The notes under the pieces were generated by a model. That model was not told the origin of the DNA. It saw only the letters and a program-made list of their open reading frames with translations, and searched no databases. A program made the position numbers and the translations under genes. 64,000 nucleotides of DNA from Nissolia schottii. Taxonomy: Eukaryota; Streptophyta; Magnoliopsida; Fabales; Fabaceae. Positions 23,311 to 35,500 of this stretch are shown in pieces. The DNA lies in NCBI GenBank assembly GCA_003254905.1, contig QANU01107566.1, positions 551,746-615,745 of the forward strand, written 5' to 3'. Position 1 is the stretch's first letter. Every line of letters starts with the position of its first letter.

Positions 23311-24740
23311 GACATCGTTTATAGTGGTGAAGTTCTCGGATCCAATCCATCTTGGCTCACCGTCCCCACCGCGATGGCCCTGAGGAGCTTCCTCCTGCTA
23401 ATAGACTCATATATAGATTGCGCCGAGAGCTACGAGGGAGGGGGAGATGGTTTAGAGGGGAAGGGAAGAGTTGCAGCCAGAAAGGGAAAAAGACACGAGA
23501 AGAGTACTTTTATGGTTTACCCTACACCTATTTATTTATTTTAACAAGATGCATCAACCACCTTAATATGCAAGGTTCGTCTTAGCCTTTGCCATAAAAC
23601 ATACAATAAAAAATTCTTTATCCCATCAATGGACCATCCATGTTCAACAAGTCACCAGTTCATAATTATAACCGTTTGGTCTTTTAAAAAATCACTCAAT
23701 GACTTGGATGATAGAAGAACACAAAATGCATCCTAAAATACATACTTGGTATATCATTCTTCTTACTTATTAGGGTGTAACTTAGAAATTGCCTAACTTT
23801 TAAACCTTTTTTTTTTCCCTTCTGCAAAATAAAAAATAAAAATAAAAAACTCAAATTTTATAAAGAGACCAAGAGAGTAATATATATAACCTTCAAATGA
23901 AAGGGAATGCAAAGTCAAAAAGACCCGCAAGCCAAACAAGAGAACCAATTACAAAAAAATTAAACAACATCCGACTCAAACCCAATAAAACCAATCTACC
24001 CCAACAACAACCACCTAAGGACCAAAGCCACACAACAACTCAAGTACGTTTTTTTTCCTTCTTTCTCTTCGTCATCTTAGCTGAAACACCACTCAGGCTA
24101 TTGGAAGCCAATTTGTGATAAAGAGCCCTAATAACCTCGCCATCATCGACCGTCTTCAAACTAAGATTTTTACAAAGAACCTTGGATGAACGGGTTTCTT
24201 TGAGAATAACCTCTTTCGACAATCTATTTACAACCGTCTTATTAAAATATAAAAGTAATTATTTATTATTCTATGTTTTAAAGAATATTTAATCAAGTTT
24301 TATAAACAAGTCAATTATCTAAACAAGCCACACAAAATATATTTTGTCCTTAAAAAATTAAACAAATGCACTCAAGATTATTTTTCTTGCCATTAAATGA
24401 TTTGATAAAGTACTGCCAAGCATGTCAAATTGCATGATATAGTACTCTTAACCGAGTTACTAGTACTAAGTATGTCAATTTTAATGTTAATAATTGTTAA
24501 TATGTATTTAAATGAATAATAATAATAATAATAATAACAACAACAACAACAACAACTCTCACATTTAATAGCTTTATGCAAAGTCTTAGGCAATGTAGGA
24601 ATCTCTCATTGTCTATCTCCCTTCTCTTTCGGGTACGTAGCATCACATTAATTTAGTAAATTGGACCAGCTTTTAATTAGCATTAATGAATCAACCCTAA
24701 GTCTCAAATTAAAGGTAGGGTCTAAGTTGATAGTCAGATA
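23311..24740. other. Spacer with low-complexity tracts
   Basis: No gene is supported. A run of AAT units (about 24515-24536) passes into AAC units (about 24536-24556). The frames at 23352-23585 and 23897-24118 show no family signature. Confidence 0.45.
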
Positions 24741-24754
24741 TGTCACATTAAGCC

Positions 24755-25245
24755 ATTCATTTGACTGGCTTTGCTTCTCCTAGACTTGAGCTGCTGGTAT
24801 GGTTTGTGTTGCAAGAAAAGTTAACCACAAAAGACAGACTCAATAAGTTTGGAATCATTTCTCAAAAAGCCTTGTGTCCTTTGTGTCTGAAGGACGTAGA
24901 ATCTATCAAACATATCTTCTTCTCATACTTTAAAGCTTCAGCAGTTTGGATGGAGTGCTTCCTTTGGTTGGACATTCAGTGGTGCTGCACCTTAAACCAT
25001 GTTCCCTTCTTCGAGGCGTGGTGCGAGGGACACCTATCTAGAGTAGGTAAGAAACTATGGATAACCCTTTTCTATATCATTATTTGGTCGATTTGGAGTG
25101 CTAGAAACAACCTTGTTTTTTAGAACAAACAACCAAATTGGGGTCTTGAGAAATGGATGATTAGAGTGAGATTGGGCTTTTGGACCGAAGGGTGGGGTGA
25201 TAGGTTTGCTAACGTAGCAAACAAGATATCGCAGGACTCGTCAAC
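24755..25245 (+). pseudogene. LINE zf-RVT domain fragment
   Basis: A frame of about 120 codons reads RLNKFGIISQKALCPLCLKD, then SIKHIFFSYFKASAVW and IIIWSIWSARNNLVF. After one stop it continues as WMIRVRLGFWTEGW. This is the zinc-binding reverse-transcriptase-associated region found at the end of plant LINE ORF2. The CPxC pair and the His are present, but the last Cys is replaced by Tyr. The RT core and RNase H are absent. Confidence 0.75.
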
Positions 25246-25489
25246 TTTGAGAAATTCTATAAATATCAATTTACCAAAAAAATTTATAATATATTACTTT
25301 TTCCATATCAACAACACAGGAGGCCACGTCAACGTTCTGGTCAATGCAGAGGACCAGCCAATGCAGGTGATGGAGTTTGGCGATAGGTGGGTGAGCCACG
25401 CAAAACCATTGTGGCACGTAATCTGAGGCACATAAAATAGAGGTGAAGAGAGAAGACGCGTGGAGAGACAGGAAAGCTGTGGGTGGTGC

Positions 25490-26488
25490 CAAGGTTATCA
25501 AACCCGAGAGTTTAAGTAAACTCGTGGAGCCTCCGTAAACTCGGATCGTAAATTCGTACGAGTTTACCTATTATTAAAAAAATGTTAAAAAAATATTTTA
25601 AAAAACTATTATGCTACAAAAATATATTTAATAAAACTTGAAATTCATAAATACTTTTAACTCCATAACAAATCACAAATAAAGATGGAATATATGAGTT
25701 TTAAGTTCAATTCATACATAATACATATGTTTGAACCAAAATATATCCTCCTCCACATAAACTTAATGACAAGCAAAATCTATCAACACAAGAGAGAGGC
25801 AGTGTGTTAAGCAACCAACATAGCAAATGTATATAAAAAACAATGTCACTTATTTTTGATAGAAGTAGCCTGCTTCGAGCCTACAACAAAGAATTTGGTG
25901 ATGACTTTGAGGGGCATGCCCTTTGTTTCTGGAACCTTCAAGAACACAAATATTTAGGAGATGACACACACAACAACATAAACACCGAAGATACCAGCGA
26001 GTCCCATAGTACTGAGCATCACAAGAAGTGAGTATGTGACGATGATGTCTCCAATCCAAAACACTAAAGCACAGATAGCGATGCAGAGGCCACGCACCCT
26101 GTTAGGAAAGATCTCTGAGCAAATGATGAAATACATACGATGGATTAGCAACGAAGCACGACAGAGGAGCACAACGGAGCACGATGACACGACGGAGCAC
26201 GATTGCAGGCGCAACTGTGAATGGAAACTCTGAAACACTAAATGACCCATATCTAAAAACTCAGAGACGTGCAAAACGACGACATTGTTTTGCTTGTTTT
26301 GTCCTTAAAAAAAACCCACAACTTGGTAAACTCGTGAACTCGGTAGTAAACTTGTGATTTTATGCGAGTTTACATGAGTTCAGTCGAGTTTACCCAAAAC
26401 CGAGTTTACATGCGAGTCAGCTCGATTTTATTACATAGGAATGTAAACTCGTACGAGTTTACGAGTTAAAATGCGATTTTGATAACCA
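25490..26488 (-). mobile_element. Pack-MULE carrying a tonoplast sugar transporter fragment
   Basis: The 999-bp unit is bounded by GGTTATCAAA at 25493-25502 and its inverse TTTGATAACC at 26478-26487, and flanked by TGGGTGGTGC (25480-25489) and TGGGTGGCGC (26489-26498), a 10-bp duplication with one mismatch. Mutator-like elements make 9-11 bp duplications. Both ends hold many CGAGTTTAC/GTAAACTCG motifs, including the perfect 20-bp palindrome at 26443-26462. The interior carries, on minus, a fragment of a plant sugar transporter gene and no transposase, which fits a Pack-MULE. The left 215 bp recur at 63785-64000. Confidence 0.8.
25845..26145 (-). pseudogene. Captured TMT/TST (tonoplast monosaccharide transporter) C-terminal fragment
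   Basis: On minus the frame reads SEIFPNRVRGLCIAICALVF, WIGDIIVTYSLLVMLSTMGL, AGIFGVYVVVCVIS, a stop, then IFVFLKVPETKGMPLKVITK and FFVVGSKQATSIKNK with a terminal stop. This matches the last two membrane helices and the PETKG loop of plant tonoplast sugar transporters (TMT1-3/TST, major facilitator family). The stop stands where the family has Trp. No intron interrupts it, so it could derive from one exon. The sequence before SEIF does not match the family and marks the capture border near 26140. Confidence 0.85.
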
Positions 26489-26498
26489 TGGGTGGCGC

Positions 26499-26820
26499 AT
26501 GGCAGTGCTAGAAGGATCGAAAGGGGACCAAATTCTGACAACGACGTCGGCAGAGGACGAGAAGCACAACTTTGCTAGTACTGGTGAGGAAAACAGACCT
26601 TGCCGCGTGGGTCACTAGAACGAAAGACGAGAAGGACACACTGAAGATTCGTGTGGTGCATGGCGGCGTGTGGTGATTGGAAGACGACCAAATTCTAGCG
26701 GCGGAGGACGAGGTGCACAAGTCTGTTGGCGGTGACGAAAACAGACCACTATAAGGGATAAAAAACAAATAGAGTAGCGAGCCAATGACCTAATATAAAG
26801 AAAAGGGATGACTTATTGAT
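26499..26820. other. Spacer right of the Pack-MULE
   Basis: GC-richer DNA without recognised coding content; the 86-codon minus frame at 26508-26768 matches no family known to me. Confidence 0.35.
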
Positions 26821-27035
26821 ATCATGTTATAAACTGAATAGGAAAATTGAATAGGAATAGTATGTATCTATAATATTCTAAAGTGTGTATTTTACAAAGA
26901 GTAGCACGCCTATTCATAAGCTAGTTACAAATAAGAACTATTTCGAAAGGTAGAAACTAAGAAACTAAGGAAGATAAAACTTAACCTAAAAGATATGTTA
27001 ATATCCCTAAAATATCTTAACATAATTAAACCACA
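26821..27035 (-). repeat. Possible truncated Copia LTR, minus orientation
   Basis: Read on minus, the sequence ends in CCTATTCAGTTTATAACA followed by TGATATCA, the usual arrangement of a Copia LTR end and a primer-binding site. It is cut on the other side by the foldback element starting at about 27036. No internal retroelement sequence is seen next to it. Confidence 0.35.
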
Positions 27036-27493
27036 TAATTAACATACCCAATTAATAAAATAATCATTCATCACATTCATTTCAAATATTATTTATCTGT
27101 ATGTGCTTAATGCTTTTGTTTTAGGTTTTATAAACAATATTTTCTATTATGCACTTTAATTTATGTTCCACATCAGACATACCAAATTACACAAACCACC
27201 ATTGGGATTTGTTAAAATTGCACTTTACTCTAAATTATGTACAAAGTTTCATTCATCCTAATTTTTCATTACGACTGATCATTAATGATCAATTAAGTTT
27301 TTGTTTTCATTTTATGTAGTATTTTTTGTTTTCAAAAGTTTTTGTTTTCACTTCATCCCTATTTTCTATTAAAGTCCATAATAGAAAATATTATTTATAA
27401 AACTAAAAATGAATGCATGGAGATAAATAGATAAACAATATTTGGAATGAATGTGATGAATGATTATTTTGTTAATTGCGTATGTTAGAGGTT
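27036..27493. mobile_element. Large foldback element (arms about 118 bp)
   Basis: The left arm (27036-27155: TAATTAACATACCC, ATCATTCATCACATTCAT, AATATTTTCTATTATG) is the inverse of the right arm (27375-27493: CATAATAGAAAATATT, ATGAATGTGATGAATGAT, GCGTATGTTAG). The arms match at roughly nine positions in ten by eye. The 220-bp centre is AT-rich and non-coding. Confidence 0.75.
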
Positions 27494-27870
27494 AATTAAG
27501 TTAGTTAGGGTTTTAATTTGGAGGATATGGGGTCAATTTGGGTCAATGACCAATTTGATGTAATTTGAATATCATACGGACAATATTGGCAGATTTCAAA
27601 AACTTTAGAAACAAAATTGACAGATTTCAAATAAGGACTAATTTGATGGATAACATGTCACGCAAGCACCCATCTAGCCATGTCACGTGGCACTTAACAT
27701 GCCACATCAACGGCCATTAGTGAGGTCGGATAGAGAGTTAATGTCCGAAACTAACTTGATCGGCGTTTGCTATCGTCACAGAAGAATTTAAACGATTTAA
27801 AACTTTGAGGACTAATTTAATTGATTTTGTCAACAATAAAGACTAATTTACAGGTTTACTATGAGGTTAG
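27494..27870. repeat. MITE-like repeat with CACGTGGCA core
   Basis: This block contains GACTAATTTGATGG and GACTAATTTAATTG units on both sides of a centre with CATGTCACGTGGCACTTAAC and ATGCCACATCAACGG. The arrangement resembles the element at 21981-22310. Terminal repeats are not clear enough to fix the ends. Confidence 0.4.
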
Positions 27871-28549
27871 TAAAATTAGACAAGCTTCACCTTTAATTTA
27901 AAAATTACATTGACACTATTTGTTACTAAAGTGTTTTAATAATTATATCTCTCACATAAATTTTCACTCTCAATGATTTTCACAACTCCTTCTAGCTCTC
28001 TCTTACACGAATTTCCCTCTCAACATCTCTTGTGCATAAAAAAAGTCTAGAGAATAGTTGTAAAGTCTGCTGAACATAAAATGTATGAGGCCTAATTTTT
28101 TTAAAAAAAAAACATTAATATTAATAAATGATGTTTAATTCTGTTATTAGTAAGAGAGATCAATGTACATAAGAGGAGATAAGTGCAATTTTTAAAAGTA
28201 GATAAGTCAGAGTAATTTCATTGAACATAAGAAAATGTGATTATAATTTACCTTAAAAATAATAATTAAGAAAAAAAAAAATCTACCCATTTCATTAGAG
28301 TGACCGGTTCTAAATTCTAATGGCTTGTTGAAAATGACGACTAAAATTTCAGGTCAGCATAGCAACCAAAAAAAAAAAAAAACTAAAGAATAATATCTTT
28401 TTTATTTTATTCATATAGCTAAAGAATAAGATAGCCTCAAAGTTCGAGGCTTGAATTCATAGATTATTTCCTGCTCCTAACCATCCGCGTAATATGGATC
28501 TATTTGTTTTATTCGTAAGGGTTGCATTTGCAAGTGACTAGGTCACTAG

Positions 28550-28586
<37 letters not shown>

Positions 28587-31500
28587 GAATAAACAGTCAA
28601 TAGTCAATTTAATACAATTCATAGACTTACTATATTCAATTCTATAATTAATGTCCATGACTGCCCATGAGTCATGACCCTTTCATATTTCAACTTTATA
28701 GCTTCAAGTGCATGCAATATGCAATATAAAGATAGAGAGAAAAGGCACATATATAGTATATCATTTTTCTGATTTTAAAAATAGGAAAAAGAAATCTCTC
28801 ATTATTATTAGTACTCTAATTAGATTTGACATTGCCGATCGAATAATTAAAGTGTGGATGAAGTCATAGCTGACAGCAGCATTGAATATTTGATTGTTTC
28901 ATTCTACCAATCAAGTGGTTTCGGGGATTATTTTATTGAGGAATTCATATATAATTCTATCTTATTTCAAAAAAAAAAATATTTAATATTCTTCTGTTGA
29001 TTTTGATGGTTTTTTTTTTCGAAATATGTCAGAAACTTGGTGCACAGACCAAGCGTGAGGTTTGGCCATTTTGTACTAAGAAGAATTTTCCTTTCTTATT
29101 TTTTTACGTGTATATATATTTTAATTAGTTACAAAACTTACATTATTTGGATTAATTGGTGGTGAAAACCGTTATTGATTTATCTAAAAATTTCAGTGTC
29201 ATCATCATGGAAAAACTTCGAAAATTCTAAAACTTGTTCAAGTTTCAATAGTTAATACTTTCAAGAGTTCATTTTCTTACCTTCAAATAGTTAATAGAAC
29301 ACTAGAGCTTGTATTTTCGAATATTATACTTTTTTTTATTTAAAAAAGTTATCAATTCTTCCATGACATTAGAAATAAATTAGTATATTTAGTATATTTG
29401 TGATTAATTTTGATTTATTCATAATAAGTTTATGTTGATTTAATTTGATTTTATCATTTAAGTTATAATTCTATTATTAACCTATATATTGACATCATTG
29501 TAACCAATGCACAACTCTTATGATACGATTACATTATTTTTTATTTTTTGCATTTTCTCTATGGATTTTGTTGTGTCTTTTTATCAGTTTTATTAAGATG
29601 TTTAACACATTAAATGTAATTGTGGAATATTATTTTTTTAAAAAATCTGTCAATTCTTAATTGAAATTATGGAATAAGACCTTCAAACGAAATAGTATGT
29701 TTTAATACCCCTCCCATTAAATATGATTCCCAGCAGGATCCAAATGACTGGAGCAGAGAAATCATAGAAAGATCGTGGTTAATTAGAATAATGAATATTA
29801 ATGACATGAACATGTGAAAAGCTAGGCTCTTTGACCCCTCCCCCCACGCATCCTAGCATCACATCTTGGACTTTTGTTATCTTTGGATATACACCTTCTT
29901 TTTCTCTCTAAGTACCTCACCAATGCCATTAACTTCTTTCATTCCCATAGCCATCATGACTTTAATTCTTTTTTATTAAGCGAGATAAAGTGATAAACAA
30001 ACGCATACTTCATAGAAAACTCTACTGAAATTTATAGGTAAATTTTTTAGTGTTCGCATTTATTTCTCAACATGACTTGGTCAATTTGATCTCCAAAATT
30101 TTATAACATTTAGTCTTGACATTTTAAAATTTAACATTAATTTAGTTTATCGATAAAATCTCACTAATTCAATTAAATAAGAATTCAATCTTCAATTGAC
30201 GTTTTTTCTCAGTATCATATTAATTTAAAATAAAAAATATTAGAATTAAATTGATGTTAAAATTAAGGTCAAATTAATGTCAAAATAAAAATGTTATATG
30301 CAAATTGATTATTTACTTTAAAACTTAATTATGACAAATACCAAGAAAAATAGAATAAAAAAATATAAAATAGTAAAGTAACAATTCTTTTTTAGATTAT
30401 ACTACTATTTTATAAGGCTTTTAGTAGAATCATAAAAAAGTAAAAAGTGAACTGATTTAGTTTTATTTAGGAACTAATTTCTGTGTTCAGAAACTTATTA
30501 GTCATTACAATTAAACATGACAAAATAAAATTTATGTAAAAATACATTAAGGGTGAATTGAACCTGTAATGTACAGATATTTCACTTTATTTTGGTTACT
30601 TAAATGTGTTCAATACCTTAACAAATAAAGACAACAACACTAATTCTACCATTTAAAGAAAAGAAAACAATTTTTTAGAAGATTCTATTTCTATTCACAC
30701 ATAAATGAAACTAAAATAAATTTTTTAACCAAAATAAATTATTTATTCATGCACTACAACGGACTTTTGTGTCAGCCTTGGTTTCTAGATACAGTACTTT
30801 CTAGAAGCCTAGTTAATTTGGCTAATTGCCATTAGAGGCTCATTAATTAGCAGCCAACTACAGTATTTTCCTTTATTTTACAGTTGGCAAATTAATTTTG
30901 GATTCATGCACTGTGATGAGGCTTGCCACAAAACTCTTCTAGAGACTAGAGTTCTAGCTGACAATGACACATGAAAATTGGTCTAGTAATGAATGGGTCC
31001 ATTTTCAATTCCTTTTCATCTCATTCATACTCCTACGGTATTTCATGCTCTGCGATTCTAGAAAGAAAGAAAAAAGGGTAAGTTATACTCACTTTCACTT
31101 TCCTTATTAATTAGATCATATTACATTACACATAAATCTTATATTTGTGACCTCTCTTAAATTTGTGTGATATTACACTCCATATTTTTATACTTGTGAG
31201 ATATGACAGTAGGTACTTGTATAGGTTAAATTGGGCAATTTCAAATATGATGCTTGAGGAGGTTAGACTAATGAAAAAGTTACTGTATCAAGAATTTTTT
31301 AAAGTGAGAATATGTGAAATCATGTTATTATTATAATAATTATTTTGAATAATTTTTTAATAATCACACTCATAAATATTTGCCGATATGATTATTTAAA
31401 AGTTGTCTAAAATAATTATTATGATATTAAATCACTTCACTTTAAAAGATAAAATAAATGACTTTATCTTTTAAAAAGAATAGTATGAAAACTAAAATGG

Positions 31501-31970
31501 ATAATAGTGTGACAATCATAGTCACAAAAAAATGTGAGGTTCACTATAATGGGATCCATCATGGACTCGCACATTTGTGATTATAATTATTTTAAGATTG
31601 TTCATTTGATTGATATCATATCATTACTTTTTATTAGTAGATCGGCAAACTAAATAGTTTTAATTTCTATCGATTAATAATGTAATTTTTTTTTACACTC
31701 TTAACCAATCAAATATTATCATAATAGTATAAATGATTGACATTCTCTCTCTTCTTTAAAAGTTATACATATAAAAAAAATCTAATTGATTGATAGTGTA
31801 AATTTTTTTACATAAATAAAAATTAAACTCTAAACTAAAAACTCCAATTTTATTAATTAAAGTTTAAAACCCTTACTTTATCTTCAAATTAGAGGATCCA
31901 AAGCAGATTCCTCTAAATGAGGAAAGAAAATATCATAGCACTCTAAGACAAAACAACTTGTGTTAGATTT
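27871..31970. other. Gene-free AT-rich interval upstream of ALA
   Basis: About 4 kb without a supported gene. It contains an (ATT)n microsatellite at about 28552-28586. Short inverted or repeated AT-rich tracts occur at 30050-30330 and 31330-31450, but no transposon ends can be fixed. Confidence 0.5.
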
Positions 31971-32509
31971 TTTTTATTTACTAGTGTGGGAGAGGCTTTG
32001 AACCCAAGTTAGGGAAGGGAAAGAGAAAAAGGCACAAGGTATTTTCCCCATGTGCAAGTTGGAAGAGTCTCCAGTCTTGTTAGCCACGGGGGTCAAAGGA
32101 AGGCGCCGGTCATACTTCACCCCCCTTCCTAGAACATCGTCATTATCAAACTCAATCAAACCATAAACTAAAACTAATACAAGGTTGCCGTGTTCTTCTT
32201 CCGTTCCATTGTCAACAAGTTATACCTTTCAGCTCTTCATAAGGGATATATTCCGCCCTCCCCATTTCATTTCACAAACTTGTATTTCACTCTTGCACAG
32301 AGAAAAAAGAGCAAAGAAAAAAGCTTGATTTTTTTTATTTTTTTATTTTTTGGGTTCAAGAGCTTCAGCTTGTAAAGAGCTTTGCTTTGCCTGGTTGGTC
32401 TCATTCTTTCATTCTTTTAGCTCTCCTTTTGGAGCATAACAAAGAAAGCTGCTGGTGTTTGCAAATCTGGTTCCCTTTTGGTGGAGATCAATCATCTGTA
32501 TAAGGAGAA

Positions 32510-35500
32510 ATGGGTGGTGGAAGGAGGAGGAAGCACCATTTCAGCAAAATCCATGCATTCAGCCGAGGTAAGGCATCGATGAAAGACGAGCATTCGCTGA
32601 TAGGAGGCCCTGGATTCTCCAGGAAGGTGTACTGCAACGACCCGGATCGCGTTGAGGCGAGCCTCGCGAGCTATGGGGACAACTATGTGAGGACTACCAA
32701 GTACACCGTGGCCACTTTTCTCCCTAAGTCATTGTTTGAGCAGTTCAGGAGGGTCGCCAATTTCTACTTCCTTGTGGTTGCAATCCTGTCTTTCTTCCCC
32801 GTCGCGCCTTACTCCGCCGTCAGCAATGTTATTCCTCTGCTTCTTGTGGTTGCTGCCACAATGGCCAAGGAGTTCATTGAGGATTGGAGGAGGAAGCAGC
32901 AGGTACTCTTTCTTTCATGTTGCGCAAATTGCATATCTACTTGAATAATAGTGAGTGAATCATTGCTTTGTGCCTTTTATCTATCAGGATATTGAGATGA
33001 ATAACAGAAAGGTTAGAGTACATCGTGGAGGCGGCGTTTTCGACCATTCTAAATGGAGGGATTTGAGAGTTGGAGACGTAGTGAAGGTGGAGAAAGATGA
33101 ATTCTTCCCTGCTGATCTCATCTTACTTTCATCCAGCTATGAGGACGCGATTTGCTATGTCGAGACCATGAACCTTGATGGCGAAACAAATCTTAAGCTG
33201 AAACAAGCGCTGGAAGGGACTTCAAAGTTCCAAGAGGACTCAAGCTTCCAAAGTTTCAAGGCTATCATCAAATGTGAGGATCCCAACGCCAACTTGTACG
33301 CCTTTGTAGGCAGTCTGGAGCATGAGGATCAACAGTATCCCCTTGCGCCTCAGCAGCTCCTGCTTAGGGACTCAAAGCTGAGGAACACAGATTTTATCTT
33401 TGGTGTGGTAATCTTCACTGGCCATGACACAAAGGTTATGCAGAATGCGACCGAGCCCCCCTCCAAGAGAAGCAAAATTGAGAAAAGGATGGATAAGATT
33501 ATCTACTTCTTGTTCTTTCTCTTGATTCTGCTTTCTTTTATCGGTTCCATATTCTTTGGTATTTACACAAATGAGGACCTTGAACACACAAGAATGAAGA
33601 GATGGTACCTTAGGCCTGATGATACCAAAATTTACTATGATCCAAACAAGCCAGCACTTGCAGCACTTCTTCATTTCTTGACAGCACTTATGCTGTATGG
33701 TTACTTGATTCCGATTTCCTTGTATGTCTCCATTGAAATTGTGAAGGTTCTGCAAAGCATTTTCATCAACCAGGATGCGCACATGTACTATGAGGAAACA
33801 GACAAGCCGGCGCATGCTCGCACCTCCAATTTGAATGAAGAACTTGGTCAAGTTGAAACCATACTTTCAGATAAGACAGGAACCTTGACCTGCAATTCTA
33901 TGGAATTCATCAAGTGCTCTATCGCCGGTGTTGCTTATGGGAGAGGATTTACAGAGGTTGAGAGAGCTCTATCTAAGAGGAGAGAATCCCCATTCGGACA
34001 AAAGTTGAACGGAGGAGGCAACAATGCAGCAAAGTCCACCATTAAAGGGTTTAACTTCACAGATGAAAGGATCATGAATGGAAATTGGGTCAGGGAACCG
34101 AACGCCAATGTACTCCAGAACTTCCTGAGGGTGTTGGCTGTGTGCCATACTGCAATACCTGAGGTTGATGAAGAAACCGGTAAGGTCTCATATGAAGCTG
34201 AGTCACCAGATGAGGCAGCTTTTGTTATTGCAGCCAGAGAACTTGGGTTTGAATTCTATGAAAGGACACACACAACTATTTCACTGCGTGAATTCGATGC
34301 CAAATCAGGCAAGAAAACTGAAAGGTACGGTTATTACTCTTGTTCTTGGATATGAAGGCTTAAATGCTTAACAATCTACGTCTTATATGCAATTGAAACA
34401 AGAGTTATGCATTAAAATGAGCATATTGTTTCACTTTTGCAGGTCCTACAAGCTTCTAAATGTAATAGAGTTTAGCAGTGCAAGAAAGAGAATGTCTGTA
34501 ATTGTAAGAGATGAGGAGGGGAAACTGCTACTACTTAGCAAAGGCGCAGACAGGTTTGTACTCTACTCGGCATTTAGTTGCAGCATTTCAATTTGTTTTA
34601 GAAGTTCAAAGCATCTCATTTGCTTCTTCTTTTTTCTTTATGGCTTCCATCAACATCAACAGTGTCATGTTCGAACGACTTGCAATGAATGGAAGGGAGT
34701 TTGAAGAGAGCACTAAGCAACACATTAGTGAATATGCTGATTCTGGTTTGAGGACCTTAATTCTTGCATACCGTGAACTCAACGAGGAAGAGTATAATCA
34801 ATTTAATAAGGAGTTCACAGACGCCAAGAACTTAGTGAGTGCAGATCAGGAGCAAGTTGTGGAGGAAATAGTGGAAAGTATTGAGAAGGATCTAATTCTT
34901 CTTGGTGCTACTGCTGTTGAAGACAAGCTTCAAGATGGGGTAAGTTATAATTATCCTTTTCCTTTTTATGCCTTGAAAGTATTTATTACAATCATGTGAT
35001 CAGAAACAATCAGATAATTGAACACACTTGACTAATCAGCAGAGCTAGCACCTATTCATTCTATCATAAGAATTTGCTTGCGTACTTATGAATCAATTCG
35101 TGTTGTTCAGGTTCCGGAGTGCATCGACAAACTGGCACAAGCTGGGATTAAGCTATGGGTTTTGACTGGTGATAAAATGGAGACAGCAATCAATATTGGG
35201 TAATTAATTTTCAAAGATTATCTACAGATTCTGAAATCCTGAGTACAAGTAATATGGTGTCACTAACTTGGTAATTTCTCCGTGCCTGCAGATTCGCTTG
35301 TAGTTTACTCAGACAAGGGATGAAACAAATCATAATTAGCTCGGACACCCCAGAAGCCAAATCACTGGATAAAATGGAGGACAAGTCTGCTGCCGAAGTG
35401 GTAAGCCTTAACTTGGACCCACAATTTCTGTCAATAGGCAAAATTTTTTATACTGGTGGTCCTTTGGCATGTCATGAGATGATTTTGATGGAATATTATA

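Noticed and set aside
33372..33851. 159-codon minus-strand frame inside ALA exon 2
   Set aside because: It is antisense to well-conserved P4-ATPase coding sequence.
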